In this document: positions 1-7,478 of the stretch, piece after piece
Position numbering within the stretch: position 1 is the stretch's first letter
How the letters are laid out: each line of letters starts with the position of its first letter
Assembly: GCF_007859735.1 (NCBI RefSeq)
Contig: NZ_SIHI01000020.1
Coordinates: 1-63,553, forward strand
Length of the DNA: 63,553 nucleotides
Direction: 5' to 3'
DNA from: Thalassoglobus neptunius
Lineage (GTDB): Bacteria; Planctomycetota; Planctomycetia; Planctomycetales; Planctomycetaceae
Made by a program: the position numbers and the translations under genes
Notes under the pieces: generated by a model
What the model was told of the DNA's origin: nothing
Database searches by the model: none
Seen by the model: only the letters and a program-made list of their open reading frames with translations

Positions 1-108
1 CAGCTTCTGCAACACCTCAGCCAGCGACTTTCCTGCCGCCAACATCGCTTGCCCCTCCTGCAACAGCTTCACAATCTGCTCAGGCTTACGTCGTCGTCGC
101 TTCGTCAT
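1..108 (-). CDS. IS3-family transposase OrfA, N-terminal part (runs off window)
   Basis: The reverse strand encodes 36 residues from an ATG at 106-108, beginning MTKRRRRKPEQIVKLL and continuing with a Gly/Ala-rich helix (AMLAAGKSLAEVLQKL). This is the start of the helix-turn-helix OrfA of IS3-type elements, which binds the terminal repeats and supplies the N-terminal part of the frameshifted transposase. The purine-rich stretch before the ATG (gaggagactttg) can serve as ribosome binding site. The rest of the gene lies left of the window. The call rests on sequence character and on the adjacent terminal repeat, which resembles the one at 63348. Confidence 0.8.
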   Translation of the reverse strand, partial: MTKRRRRKPEQIVKLLQEGQAMLAAGKSLAEVLQKL

Positions 109-138
109 CAAAGTCTCCTCGAACCAAAATCGGTCGGT

Positions 139-180
139 TGACTCTCATAACATCTGGATCAGAAAATGGGGAGCACGCCA
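139..180 (-). repeat. Terminal inverted repeat of the left IS3-family element
   Basis: Read on the minus strand from 180, the end begins TGGCGTGCTCCCC and continues to a shared TTATGAGAGT block. It matches the end at 63348 (TGAAATGCCCCCG...CCAG..TTATGAGAGT) at about 26 of 38 positions with one gap. The 5'-TG terminus is usual for IS3. This marks the outer boundary of the element beside OrfA. The 260 bases from here to the first host gene at 440 hold no convincing gene. Confidence 0.7.
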
Positions 181-439
181 GTCCGTCGTTGCCCCTGTTT
201 TATTGGACCGACGTTTTGTCGGCCGACCAAACAAGGAAATGACCATTGCTGAAGTCTCCGTTCAAAGGAAGACAACAGCAACCACCTTACCAACTAGAGA
301 CAAAATTTACGTCCTGAAACTGCCACCAGTAACCGTCAAACATGATCGACCAATACCAATTTGTGGCCAGCTGGTCTACACTCCCCAATGGTGCTCAACA
401 GTAGCGAGTGAAAATTGACTTACGGAGCGTATCGTCAGA

Positions 440-1237
440 ATGTGGCTACAGACGTCGTGTTCTCTGGAATTCAATTCCTCCGTTTCAACCCCACTTCTTC
501 TGATGCTTCGGCTCCGTAGTGGTCGGCAGCAATGGGTTGCCCGTGAACAATACGTGTTGGATCCCAGTGTGCCTGCAGTTGAGTTTACTGACCCATTCGG
601 AAATCTTTGCCAGCGAATCGTTGCCCCGGCAGGACAGTTTTCAATTCGTACCTCCGCTGATATCGAAGCTGCTGATGCGGCCGATGTCTGCCCAGGTGCG
701 TGCTTTATCGAAGTGCAAAACTTGCCGGAAGACACGATCCCCTTTTTGCTGCCGAGCCGGTTTTGCGAATCTGATCGATTTACGCAAATGTCGGCATCGC
801 TCGTTTCTAATTGCGGGCCCGGCTATGATCAGTGTGCAGCAATCGTTGAATATATTCGAGAGACAATCAATTACGTTCCGGGGTCCGGTCAAGAGGTTAT
901 CAGTGCCGCTGAAGTCAACAGTCGTTCAAAGGCAGTCTGTCGAGACATGGCACACTTGGGAATTGCACTTTGTCGTGCACTCTCGATTCCAGCGAGGATG
1001 GTTGTCGGCTATCTCGAAGCCCTCCAACCGATGGATTTGCATGCTTGGTTTGAAGCGTTCGTCGGTGGACGGTGGTACACATTTGACGCGACCCAATCCA
1101 ACTTGCACGGAGGTCGAGTAGCGATCGCCTACGGACGCGATGCCGCTGATGTGGCCATCTATACCCAGTTTGGTACCCCAATCGACCTCTTGAGCATGAA
1201 CGTTCGAGTGAGTCGGATGCCGGGACCGCCCTCTTGA
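440..1237 (+). CDS. Transglutaminase-like superfamily protein (first of a pair)
   Basis: The 265-residue product has a papain-like transglutaminase core in its C-terminal half. The catalytic triad is visible: Cys in [12 protein letters not shown], His in DLHAWFEAF and Asp in TFDATQ. The N-terminal half resembles the beta-rich Bact_transglu_N region, with an FGN turn. There is no signal peptide or membrane segment, so it is probably cytoplasmic. Bacterial members of this family act as proteases or amidases more often than as cross-linkers; the substrate cannot be read here. It is followed after 73 bases by a second, related gene. A GGAG lies 12 bases before the chosen ATG, so the start is moderately sure. 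Confidence 0.8.
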   Translation: MWLQTSCSLEFNSSVSTPLLLMLRLRSGRQQWVAREQYVLDPSVPAVEFTDPFGNLCQRIVAPAGQFSIRTSADIEAADAADVCPGACFIEVQNLPEDTIPFLLPSRFCESDRFTQMSASLVSNCGPGYDQCAAIVEYIRETINYVPGSGQEVISAAEVNSRSKAVCRDMAHLGIALCRALSIPARMVVGYLEALQPMDLHAWFEAFVGGRWYTFDATQSNLHGGRVAIAYGRDAADVAIYTQFGTPIDLLSMNVRVSRMPGPPS

Positions 1238-1310
1238 AAATCCAGTTGACAAACTCGTCGCTCATCGACAGCACTGGCACAGAGGGTTTCAGGGAGAATA
1301 AAACTAAAAC

Positions 1311-2174
1311 ATGCGTCGACTTCAAATCACTCATGTTACGCGATACCGGTATAGCCAACCGGTGAAACTGCAATCGCACCAACTCATGTTACGTCCGCGC
1401 GAAGGGCATGATATTCGAATCGAGTCTTCGCGTCTCAGTATTCAACCACAAAATAAAGTTCATTGGCATCGGGACGTTCACGGAAATTCGGTTGCAGTCG
1501 TAGAATTCGTTAACGAAGCTGCATTTCTCGATTTCGACAGCAAAGTGGTGATTGAGCACTACGAAGATAAGCCCGTTGAGTTCAGTCTTGATAATCGTGC
1601 GAAGCACTATCCGTTCCAATACGACGCAGGTGAGAGAGCTGATCTGGCTCCCTATCTTCAGCCATTATTTACACCACGAGTTGACACAATTCGGAAATGG
1701 GTGGACGAGTTTTGGAAGCCCGGTCAGACTCTTCCCACATTGGACTTACTTGAGCAAATGAATCAAGCGATTCCTGCCCAGCTAAAGTACAGGAAACGCG
1801 AGGCTGCGGGCGTTCAACGTCCTTCTGAGACGCTTTCTTTGGGCAGCGGATCGTGTCGCGATCTGGCGACTCTGTTTATGGAAGCATGTCGCCACCTCGG
1901 GCTGGCAGCACGCTTTGTCAGCGGCTATCGATACGACCCAAACCTGTCACCAGGAGAGGGAGCAACACATGCATGGTGCGAGGTATATTTAACTGGCGCT
2001 GGTTGGCGCGGATATGACGCAACCATCGGCGCGCGAACCGGTGGCGACCATATTGCTGTAGCAGTTGCCCGCCATCCCGAATGGATTCCTCCCGTTGCTG
2101 GAAGCTATCATGGACAGTCAGAATCGACGATGGAAGTCAGTGTGGCAGTGACTCAACTCGGGGGCCTCGAATGA
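1311..2174 (+). CDS. Transglutaminase-like protein with Bact_transglu_N domain
   Basis: The 287-residue product opens with a typical Bact_transglu_N domain (RRLQITHVTRYRYSQPV, residues 2-18; QLMLRPRE), followed by a transglutaminase core. The triad is Cys in GSGSCRDLATLF, His in THAWCEVY and Asp in RGYDATIG. Length and architecture fit the family. AGGGAG lies about 11 bases before the ATG. Its stop overlaps the next ATG (ATGA at 2171-2174), a classic coupling signal, which implies that a third gene once followed. In other bacteria such paired genes often occur with alpha-E and ATP-grasp genes; none are seen here. Confidence 0.85.
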   Translation: MRRLQITHVTRYRYSQPVKLQSHQLMLRPREGHDIRIESSRLSIQPQNKVHWHRDVHGNSVAVVEFVNEAAFLDFDSKVVIEHYEDKPVEFSLDNRAKHYPFQYDAGERADLAPYLQPLFTPRVDTIRKWVDEFWKPGQTLPTLDLLEQMNQAIPAQLKYRKREAAGVQRPSETLSLGSGSCRDLATLFMEACRHLGLAARFVSGYRYDPNLSPGEGATHAWCEVYLTGAGWRGYDATIGARTGGDHIAVAVARHPEWIPPVAGSYHGQSESTMEVSVAVTQLGGLE

Positions 2175-2371
2175 AGCACATTGAGATCTTAGAGCCTCAC
2201 GGACGGCCCAATGCCATCACCACAGAAGATGTTGCTGTCGAGACGGGTTCGAGAAAATCTCGCCAGGTGCCATGCCCTCGCTCGCGTTGGCAAGGTGAAA
2301 ATACTCCGCCGCAGGTGGCTCAATATCATCTCTGCGCAGCGAAGCATTTTGAAGCTGCTACCCGACTTTGA
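2171..2371 (+). pseudogene. Broken third gene of the transglutaminase operon
   Basis: An ATG overlapping the transglutaminase stop opens a 66-codon frame. The first ~30 codons (MKHIEILEPHGRPNAITTED...) look like the start of a real protein. The frame then runs straight into a copy of the REP-like repeat (2267-2292, inverted relative to the copy at 2540-2563) and ends shortly after. The simplest reading is a coupled gene truncated by repeat insertion or deletion. I do not recognise the family from the remaining residues. A short intact gene cannot be excluded. Confidence 0.45.
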
Positions 2372-2412
2372 ATACATCGAATACCGCTTCGAATCTAACA
2401 GCATGAGACCGT

Positions 2413-2604
2413 GAGGACAAACAATTCACGGGGATTGCTCGGTACGATCGAATAGGGGATGACGACGCCGGGTGCCACTGTTAGAAGCATTGAAGAATTG
2501 CACCGTAAAGACCTGATCGTTCCAACAGAGAACGCGAACTGCATGTCCACGCAAGCGAGGACATGGCACCCTTCGAGTCGATCGAGCGATGCCACCCTGC
2601 CCGG
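2413..2604 (+). repeat. Direct repeat, copy 1 (REP-like palindrome inside)
   Basis: About 190 bases are shared, with scattered substitutions, with 3356-3552. The copy contains a perfect palindrome CATGTCC-N10-GGACATG at about 2540-2563, followed by TGGCACC. An inverted, partial version of the same motif (GGTGCCATGCCCTCGCTCGCG) lies at 2267-2292. The repeat ends 33 bases before the lipoprotein start codon. It has no coding character. Confidence 0.85.
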
Positions 2605-2637
2605 ACCAATTACAACCAGAGACAGTCCAATAAATCG

Positions 2638-3195
2638 ATGAAAGAGATTTTCCTCCCGAAGCTAGCGAACTTTTGTTTGTACCCAGTGATACTCGTTCTG
2701 AGTGGGTGCTTTGCCCCTGCCCCATATCGAGGTCCAACGATCTACGACTCGGAATCCATTCTGCGGTCTGCGATTGACAATATGGAGACCAAAGGGGGTT
2801 TGGTTTTCTTTAACCCGGAGGGACCTTGCGTCTCGAAACTTGTCATCGAATTGGAACAATTGACAACTAGCGATTTCTACAACGGCAAAGCTTCGGAAAT
2901 TACTGAGCGATATCTGAACCAATGTTCCGATCCTCCGGAACTCTCACAAATACACCTTGTGCATGGGATGTTGCTCTCACACTCTGGCCGCCATGAAGAA
3001 GCCCGAGATGCGTATGACAGAAGCATCGAGTTGAGTGACGGAAGCTGGCAGCCGTATTTCCACCGAGCGTTCTATTTCGACAGAAAACGCGATGGGGAGG
3101 CCGCTGAGGCGGACCGGAAAGCCGCCAGGTCCATCTTTCCGGCCGCTCCATTCGACGATTTCTCTGCAAGTGCACGGGACGGGGGCGTGATCTAA
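2638..3195 (+). CDS. Small lipoprotein with TPR-like repeats
   Basis: The 185-residue product starts at ATG 2638, chosen because it gives a signal peptide with a lipobox (LVLSGC near residues 20-25); the longer upstream frame only reads through the repeat. The mature part is mostly helical. Residues ~105-170 look like TPR units (HEEARDAYDRSIEL; GSWQPYFHRAFYF), suggesting a protein-interaction role at the cell envelope. It sits alone between two ~190-bp direct repeats. The specific function is unknown. Confidence 0.7.
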   Translation: MKEIFLPKLANFCLYPVILVLSGCFAPAPYRGPTIYDSESILRSAIDNMETKGGLVFFNPEGPCVSKLVIELEQLTTSDFYNGKASEITERYLNQCSDPPELSQIHLVHGMLLSHSGRHEEARDAYDRSIELSDGSWQPYFHRAFYFDRKRDGEAAEADRKAARSIFPAAPFDDFSASARDGGVI

Positions 3196-3355
3196 CCGAT
3201 GTCTACAACTGCCTCGAATTATTCATTTTCGTTAAAACTTGGTATCGATCATGCACTTGCGTCATGAGACGCTAACTGGATTAATCAGCGAAGTAGGGTC
3301 CGCTGTGCGGACCGATGAAATTGACGATCACGTATCCAGACTCGGCAAGGATGAC

Positions 3356-3552
3356 GAAGTCAAACGATTCTCGTGAATTGCTCGGTACGATCGAACAGGG
3401 GATGACGACGCCGGGTGCCAGTGCCACTGTTAGAAGCATTGAAGAATTACACCGTAAAGACTTGATCTTTCCATCAGAGAACGCGAACTGCATGTCCACA
3501 CAAGCGAGAACATGGCACCCTTCGTTTCGATTGAGCAATGCCACCCTGCCTG
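3356..3552 (+). repeat. Direct repeat, copy 2
   Basis: This is the second copy of the ~190-bp repeat. Compared with copy 1 it carries a 6-base duplication (gccagtgcc instead of gcc, near 3417) and one mismatch in the right arm of the palindrome (CATGTCC...GAACATG, ~3490-3513). With the lipoprotein-to-repeat spacer it fills most of 3196-3618, where no gene is evident. Its right end is also close to the left edge of the minus-strand accessory block. Confidence 0.85.
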
Positions 3553-3618
3553 GAAATGCAGTTCCAGTTTCGATGGACCAGCCGGCCGGCGTGATCGTTT
3601 CCCCCGCTTGGCCATCGA

Positions 3619-4347
3619 TCAGTTCGCCCCCGGATCCGGTGTGCAGAATTTGGAAACCAGCCCGGCCGTGTCGTATCCATCCGGATTTTCCACTCGAATG
3701 TCCACTGGCTTGCTTCTGGCCATTCTCTGAATGGTTTCTGGCACCTTCTCTGCAGCTTCGGCGGAATTCGCAGAAACAAACACGGTGCAACTCTGATCAG
3801 CCAGCCCCGGCGTGGCAATCAGTCCCAGTGATTCAAACCCGCACAGATCCGGCAGCAGCTGCAACACGATGCCCACCATCTGGTGGCGGTGCTGGTCATT
3901 GATTGTCAAACACTGTGCAGCGCCCGCCTGCTCTGCCAGCAGCACCGGCAGCGCAGTGGCTGCAGCTTGTTTCCGATCTCCACCGCACAAGAAAGCCAGC
4001 TTCTGTGATTGCAGCACCACTGCAGACAGATACTGAACTGATGAATGTCCCAGAAAGCTCTGCATGGACTGAATGAACTGTCTGCAGGCTTCTTCTGGTT
4101 CCCGATCTGGTTCCAGATCGTCCGTGGCTTTTGTCCCGATCGGTGCATCACGTTCCAGCGGCGTGGCCGTCCGCACGCAGTTGATGGCGCTCAATAAATC
4201 GTCATCATCCAGATCGGTGTCCACCGTCAGCCCATGGCCGGGATGGTAGACCATCACAATGGCATGCTCGGCACCGGTCGTGGCTTTGGCGTTATCGAGA
4301 ATGCCGGCCAGTTGCTTTTCAAGTTCCTGCCTCTGCTGCGTGTTCAT
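3619..4347 (-). CDS. Hypothetical protein at the distal end of the accessory operon
   Basis: The 242-residue product starts at the ATG at 4345-4347, preceded by AAGGTGAC; a longer frame upstream only overlaps the neighbouring gene. It begins with a Gln/Glu-rich helix (MNTQQRQELEKQLAGIL), has an acidic run (DLDDDDLL) and no signal peptide or membrane segment. Alternating hydrophobic strands and helices suggest a soluble globular domain. I do not recognise the family. It lies 4 bases downstream of a zinc-ribbon-like gene and is the last gene of the minus-strand run. In another frame, sequence just downstream of the stop still looks protein-like (DGQAGETITPAGWSIETGTA), so a C-terminal frameshift is possible. 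Confidence 0.55.
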   Translation of the reverse strand: MNTQQRQELEKQLAGILDNAKATTGAEHAIVMVYHPGHGLTVDTDLDDDDLLSAINCVRTATPLERDAPIGTKATDDLEPDREPEEACRQFIQSMQSFLGHSSVQYLSAVVLQSQKLAFLCGGDRKQAAATALPVLLAEQAGAAQCLTINDQHRHQMVGIVLQLLPDLCGFESLGLIATPGLADQSCTVFVSANSAEAAEKVPETIQRMARSKPVDIRVENPDGYDTAGLVSKFCTPDPGAN

Positions 4348-4351
4348 GTCG

Positions 4352-4552
4352 TCACCTTGGAAAAATCGTTTTCTGTTTCTGTGGCTGGCGTTTCGTTCGC
4401 TCGCCACGTTTGTGGCCAGTCGCTGGCCGTGGTGGAACATCCACCACCGGAAAGGAATCAAACAGCCGGCAGCAGTGAACACAGACCACACCACCACCGG
4501 CTGCCATCGGCTGCCGGCATGTGGCACAGCGGATCCACTGCGGCCGGGTCAT
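4352..4552 (-). CDS. Small zinc-ribbon-like protein
   Basis: The 66-residue product has two CxxC pairs close together (CATCRQP at 9-15 and CVHCCRLF at 24-31), spaced as in a small zinc ribbon, followed by a basic tail. Its ATG overlaps the stop of the upstream gene (ATGA at 4549-4552), strong evidence that it is translated by coupling. The function is unknown; small zinc ribbons of this type are common in phage and plasmid regulons as nucleic-acid or protein binders. Confidence 0.55.
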   Translation of the reverse strand: MTRPQWIRCATCRQPMAAGGGVVCVHCCRLFDSFPVVDVPPRPATGHKRGERTKRQPQKQKTIFPR

Positions 4553-4797
4553 TGATCCCCCGTCTGTGATGATTCGAGATACTGCCGGCCAGCGTCTGTG
4601 ATGTGGTACAGCTGGTACGTGTTCGCGTTCCCATAGCCGATCAGTTCCACCAGTCCGGCAGCCTGCAGCTGCATTAGCTTGCGGTTCGTCTCAGTCTTGA
4701 AAGCGCAGCACCATGTCCCCGGTTTATTCCAGCGGTCCCCCGTCTGCACCAGCTGCAGCATGTCCCGCAGCTCTTGGTCAATTTCCGTGTGGCTCAT
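4549..4797 (-). CDS. Small winged-helix-like protein
   Basis: The 82-residue product has a helix-rich N-terminus and a C-terminal segment (KLMQLQAAGLVELIGYGN...YHITDAGRQYLES) that looks like the recognition helix and wing of a winged-helix fold. Such proteins bind DNA in many mobile elements. TAGGAAAG lies 8 bases before the ATG. It is coupled to the zinc-ribbon gene downstream. Its 'AGLVxLxxxG...ITxAGRxxL' plan recurs in the genes at 4810 and 6173, so the element carries three related small proteins. Confidence 0.55.
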   Translation of the reverse strand: MSHTEIDQELRDMLQLVQTGDRWNKPGTWCCAFKTETNRKLMQLQAAGLVELIGYGNANTYQLYHITDAGRQYLESSQTGDQ

Positions 4798-4809
4798 TCG
4801 TTTGCTTTC

Positions 4810-5070
4810 CTAGTCCAGAATCCGTTCCACACCCACGGCAGCCATGCCGGCCGGTGTGGCGTGAAAATATCGGTCAGCACCCTGGTTGATGATCCGGCCC
4901 GGCTTGACCAGTCCAATCATGGCCATATCGAGTAGGGTGCTGTGGCTGGCAGAATTCACTTCCGCGCAGTAATGGTTTCGGTATCCCGGGCGGCTGGAAT
5001 TCGCACCCAGCATGTGGCGCAAGATGGTCAGATATTCCGGTGGGTGTTCTGTCTTGTGTTTCTTGGGCAT
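4810..5070 (-). CDS. Small winged-helix-like protein
   Basis: The 86-residue product starts at ATG 5068-5070 (AGGATGAACC just upstream); the longer frame is only shadow of the next gene. It starts with a basic stretch (MPKKHKTEHPPEY). The C-terminal half has the same plan as the neighbour at 4549 (LLDMAMIGLVKPGRIINQG...FHATPAGMAAVG). It sits 4 bases downstream of the HTH gene ending at 5075, in the same operon. It probably binds nucleic acid, but no family could be named. Confidence 0.55.
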   Translation of the reverse strand: MPKKHKTEHPPEYLTILRHMLGANSSRPGYRNHYCAEVNSASHSTLLDMAMIGLVKPGRIINQGADRYFHATPAGMAAVGVERILD

Positions 5071-5074
5071 CGGT

Positions 5075-5932
5075 TCATCCTGTGGCTTGTGGTTGTGGCT
5101 GGAGTTCCTCCAGCAGTTGGCGGCCGGCTGGCCAGTCGTGCTGGTCATCCAATTGACCACGGACTGCGGCCAGACCTTGCTGGATGCAGTGTTTCCAGAA
5201 TCCCGGCGCGTTCAGAATTTGCTTGCGTTTGCGGTGCATGCGTGCGGCCAGCGCGAATGCAGCCAGCCGGGCGTCCTCAGTGCGCGGCAGATGTCCGCGC
5301 AGCTGTGCCCAGTCCACGCACCGCTGCACCAGCTGCGGATCTGCCAGGCCATTCAGACCGACAACGGGGAAACCATCAGCGGTGCTGGTTCGGCGTTCTG
5401 CTCCATGAAAGGTCCGCGTTCCATCGGCGGTGGTGGCTTTGGTCTGGTAGGCTGATGGCTGTGGCGTGCCGGCTGGCTGGTGTCGCTGTGGTTGCTCGAT
5501 TCTCTCGGCTGGCTGCTGATGATCGGCAGCAGCTGTGGATCCGCCACCGCTGGTTTCGCTGGTGTCGGATCCGGTGGCGGTGGTCTCTTTGATCGGTACA
5601 AAGTCTTCCAAGTTCGGCCAGACGATTCTGCGGTGCTGGACTGTCTTTGACCCGATGCGTTGCGGTGACTCGATGATCAGACAGAGTTCACGCAGTGCGG
5701 CCATGGCTCGCTGCACAGTTCTGCGATGGCAGCCCATTTCCATGGCCATGGTGTCAATCGATGCCCAGCATGTGCTGGCATGTCCCGCGCGGCCATCAAT
5801 CACCCGCAGTAACGATTTCATCGCGAATGCTGAAACGCTGGTCCCATCACGCAGACGGACGGAATTCAATTTGCATTCACGCAACACTCGCAGTTGCCGA
5901 CTGCGTTTCCAGTCAAACGTTTGTTGCTTCAT
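5075..5932 (-). CDS. Helix-turn-helix protein, replication-initiator or DnaD-like layout
   Basis: The 285-residue product has an N-terminal helix-turn-helix (STCWASIDTMAMEMGCHRRT, then VQRAMAALRELCLI, residues ~50-85), typical of HTH_36-type proteins in phage and plasmid replication modules. A long Ser/Thr/Gln-rich linker follows (~115-190). The C-terminal domain has HRKRKQILNAPGFWKHC and a Gln-rich tail. The chosen ATG (5930-5932) lies inside the 3' end of the csrA-like gene, a 20-base overlap that implies coupling. A role in replication or regulation of the element is inference. Confidence 0.6.
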   Translation of the reverse strand: MKQQTFDWKRSRQLRVLRECKLNSVRLRDGTSVSAFAMKSLLRVIDGRAGHASTCWASIDTMAMEMGCHRRTVQRAMAALRELCLIIESPQRIGSKTVQHRRIVWPNLEDFVPIKETTATGSDTSETSGGGSTAAADHQQPAERIEQPQRHQPAGTPQPSAYQTKATTADGTRTFHGAERRTSTADGFPVVGLNGLADPQLVQRCVDWAQLRGHLPRTEDARLAAFALAARMHRKRKQILNAPGFWKHCIQQGLAAVRGQLDDQHDWPAGRQLLEELQPQPQATG

Positions 5933-6125
5933 GGCGATTCCGTGCCGTGGCTGGTGGTGTTGGTGCGTCCCGCTCGATGCGTTCCACTCGCATGTCGAGT
6001 GGTCCATCGAACCGCAGTTTGACCGCATTGCCCATCGTCAGTGTTGGCGTGATGATCATTTCGCAGCCGCACTGGCAGCGGATCTGCACCGCTTCTGATT
6101 GTTTCCGGTGAAGTATCAAACCCAT
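5913..6125 (-). CDS. csrA: CsrA/RsmA-family RNA-binding regulator on the accessory element
   Basis: The 70-residue product has CsrA landmarks: N-terminal LILHRKQSEAVQI (compare LILTRKxGExI), a middle GNAVKLRFDGP (compare GNxVRLGIxAP) and MRVERIERD (compare VxVHREEI), which keeps the Arg needed for GGA-motif RNA binding. CsrA acts as a dimer that blocks ribosome binding sites. The usual short turn after strand 1 is replaced by a cysteine cluster (RCQCGC). AAAGGA precedes the ATG. It overlaps the next gene by 20 bases. A second, chromosomal csrA would be expected elsewhere, so this copy probably tunes element genes or reprogrammes the host. Confidence 0.8.
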   Translation of the reverse strand: MGLILHRKQSEAVQIRCQCGCEMIITPTLTMGNAVKLRFDGPLDMRVERIERDAPTPPATARNRHEATNV

Positions 6126-6172
6126 GTGAATGTCCTTTCGTTTGGTGGTGTCAGTCCGTTGTCAGTTTGCAA

Positions 6173-6514
6173 TCAGTTCCATTCCCCCATGCGAAACTTG
6201 ACGATTCGCGCGGTGGTATGTTTCAGATGGTCCGTTTCAGACAGAAACTTTCGGCCGGCTGCGGTCAGCTTCCACCGCTCCGATTCGCCTAGATACAGAT
6301 CCGGCTGGACCAGCCCATAACTGGCCGCTCGGCGAAGTGCTGCCAGCGTGAATGGTTCACTGCACCAGCGGCCGGCCAGCTGTTCCAGCAGCCCCCGGTG
6401 GAATCCATCGATGCAGAACACGGTCAGATTGAACGGCCCCGACAATTCCGCAGCTGCGGCCAGCTTGCGAGTGGTGGCCAGTCGGTTCTGCTTCCGGCGT
6501 ATTGATTGAATCAT
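6173..6514 (-). CDS. Small winged-helix-like protein
   Basis: The 113-residue product has a basic start (MIQSIRRKQNRLATTRKL). Its central and C-terminal parts share the plan of the genes at 4549 and 4810 (LAALRRAASYGLVQPDLYLG...KLTAAGRKFLSE), suggesting a winged helix. AACGGAGTGAG precedes the ATG. It lies 47 bases upstream of csrA in the same orientation. No named family was recognised. Confidence 0.55.
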   Translation of the reverse strand: MIQSIRRKQNRLATTRKLAAAAELSGPFNLTVFCIDGFHRGLLEQLAGRWCSEPFTLAALRRAASYGLVQPDLYLGESERWKLTAAGRKFLSETDHLKHTTARIVKFRMGEWN

Positions 6515-6581
6515 TCTGTCTCACTCCGTTGAATTCAGAAACCACCCGGGCGGGCGGGTGCCCGGGTGGCGCTCGCGTCGA

Positions 6582-7406
6582 TCAGATCTGATTGAAGTGC
6601 ATTGCACCGCACAGCACCTGATCGACCATGCCCCGGTCTTCAAACTCGGTGGTGATCATCTCGGCCACAGCTTCGATGGCGTCCGCTTTCACAGATCGCA
6701 GCCGGCCCGGCATGGTTTGAATTCGGAAGCGTTCTTTCTTGGCATCCGTGGACAGCACGCACGGAATGACAACTGGATTCACAGCTGCAGCCAGCGGCTG
6801 CTGTCGTTGCTCTGTGTCTACTGTGACGGGCAGCCGGTCCAGCAGATCGACATACACCGGCCCGGTAAAATCGAAATCAGTCGGCACCTTCTCAGCCCCG
6901 CTGACCTGTGCCAGCGTGTCCCGACTCATCCGGGTGGCGTCATCGTGGAACTGGCTGTGCGTCGTGTCGGTCCGGCCGAATTTCAGATCCCGAATGGATG
7001 CCAGCACACCAGACGGAACGTATCCAGACAGCTTGTGCCGGAACACGTCCACCGCTTGTTCATGTGTCAGCCATGAACCATCGACAGATTCGAGTTCCTG
7101 CAACTGCGGTGCCAGCGGCAGTGCCCAGATAGTCCGGTCCAGACCGAACCGTTTCTGCGGCTCATGATAGGCCACCACCTGTTCCAGCTCGACAGACAGC
7201 ATCGAAGCGCTGTCCTTTGTTTCAAGCATGGTGATTAGTGATTCCAGATTTTCCACCGACACCACTTGCCCCGGCTTCGGTTTCGAAACCTCGACCATTT
7301 CCCCATCGATCCACAGCGTTTTTTCTGTGGATGATTCCATCAGTGGAACGGGTTGCACACATCCGCGCGCGTGGCTTTTGAGTGACTCGAAGAATTCAGA
7401 AAGCAT
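6582..7406 (-). CDS. Phage-like protein, possibly DUF2303/YfdQ type
   Basis: The 274-residue product reads MLSEFFESLKSHARG at its start, chosen because AAGGA touches an ATG three codons upstream but is well spaced (9 bases) from this one. The middle has VVSVENLESLITMLETKD and an 'FRHKLSGYVP' segment; the C-terminal part is beta-rich with DFTGPVYVDLLDRLPV. Length and layout remind me of the DUF2303 family of phage and prophage genomes, but this is a weak, by-eye resemblance. No signal peptide. It belongs to the integrase-led operon. Confidence 0.45.
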   Translation of the reverse strand: MLSEFFESLKSHARGCVQPVPLMESSTEKTLWIDGEMVEVSKPKPGQVVSVENLESLITMLETKDSASMLSVELEQVVAYHEPQKRFGLDRTIWALPLAPQLQELESVDGSWLTHEQAVDVFRHKLSGYVPSGVLASIRDLKFGRTDTTHSQFHDDATRMSRDTLAQVSGAEKVPTDFDFTGPVYVDLLDRLPVTVDTEQRQQPLAAAVNPVVIPCVLSTDAKKERFRIQTMPGRLRSVKADAIEAVAEMITTEFEDRGMVDQVLCGAMHFNQI

Positions 7407-7478
7407 GGTTTTCATTCCTTGAAGAATTGAGGGATGCCGGCCGATTGAACACGCAGCCGGCGTGCGTGTTATTCGTGG

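Noticed and set aside
3540-3660. Second attachment site (copy of the tRNA-Ser 3' end) at the left edge of the accessory block
   Set aside because: No stretch resembling the T-arm or acceptor end was found there, so the element boundary is left open.
3281-3790. Minus-strand frame of 169 codons across repeat copy 2
   Set aside because: It runs through the non-coding repeat and overlaps the better-supported gene at 3619-4347; only a short segment looks protein-like, possibly a frameshifted tail.
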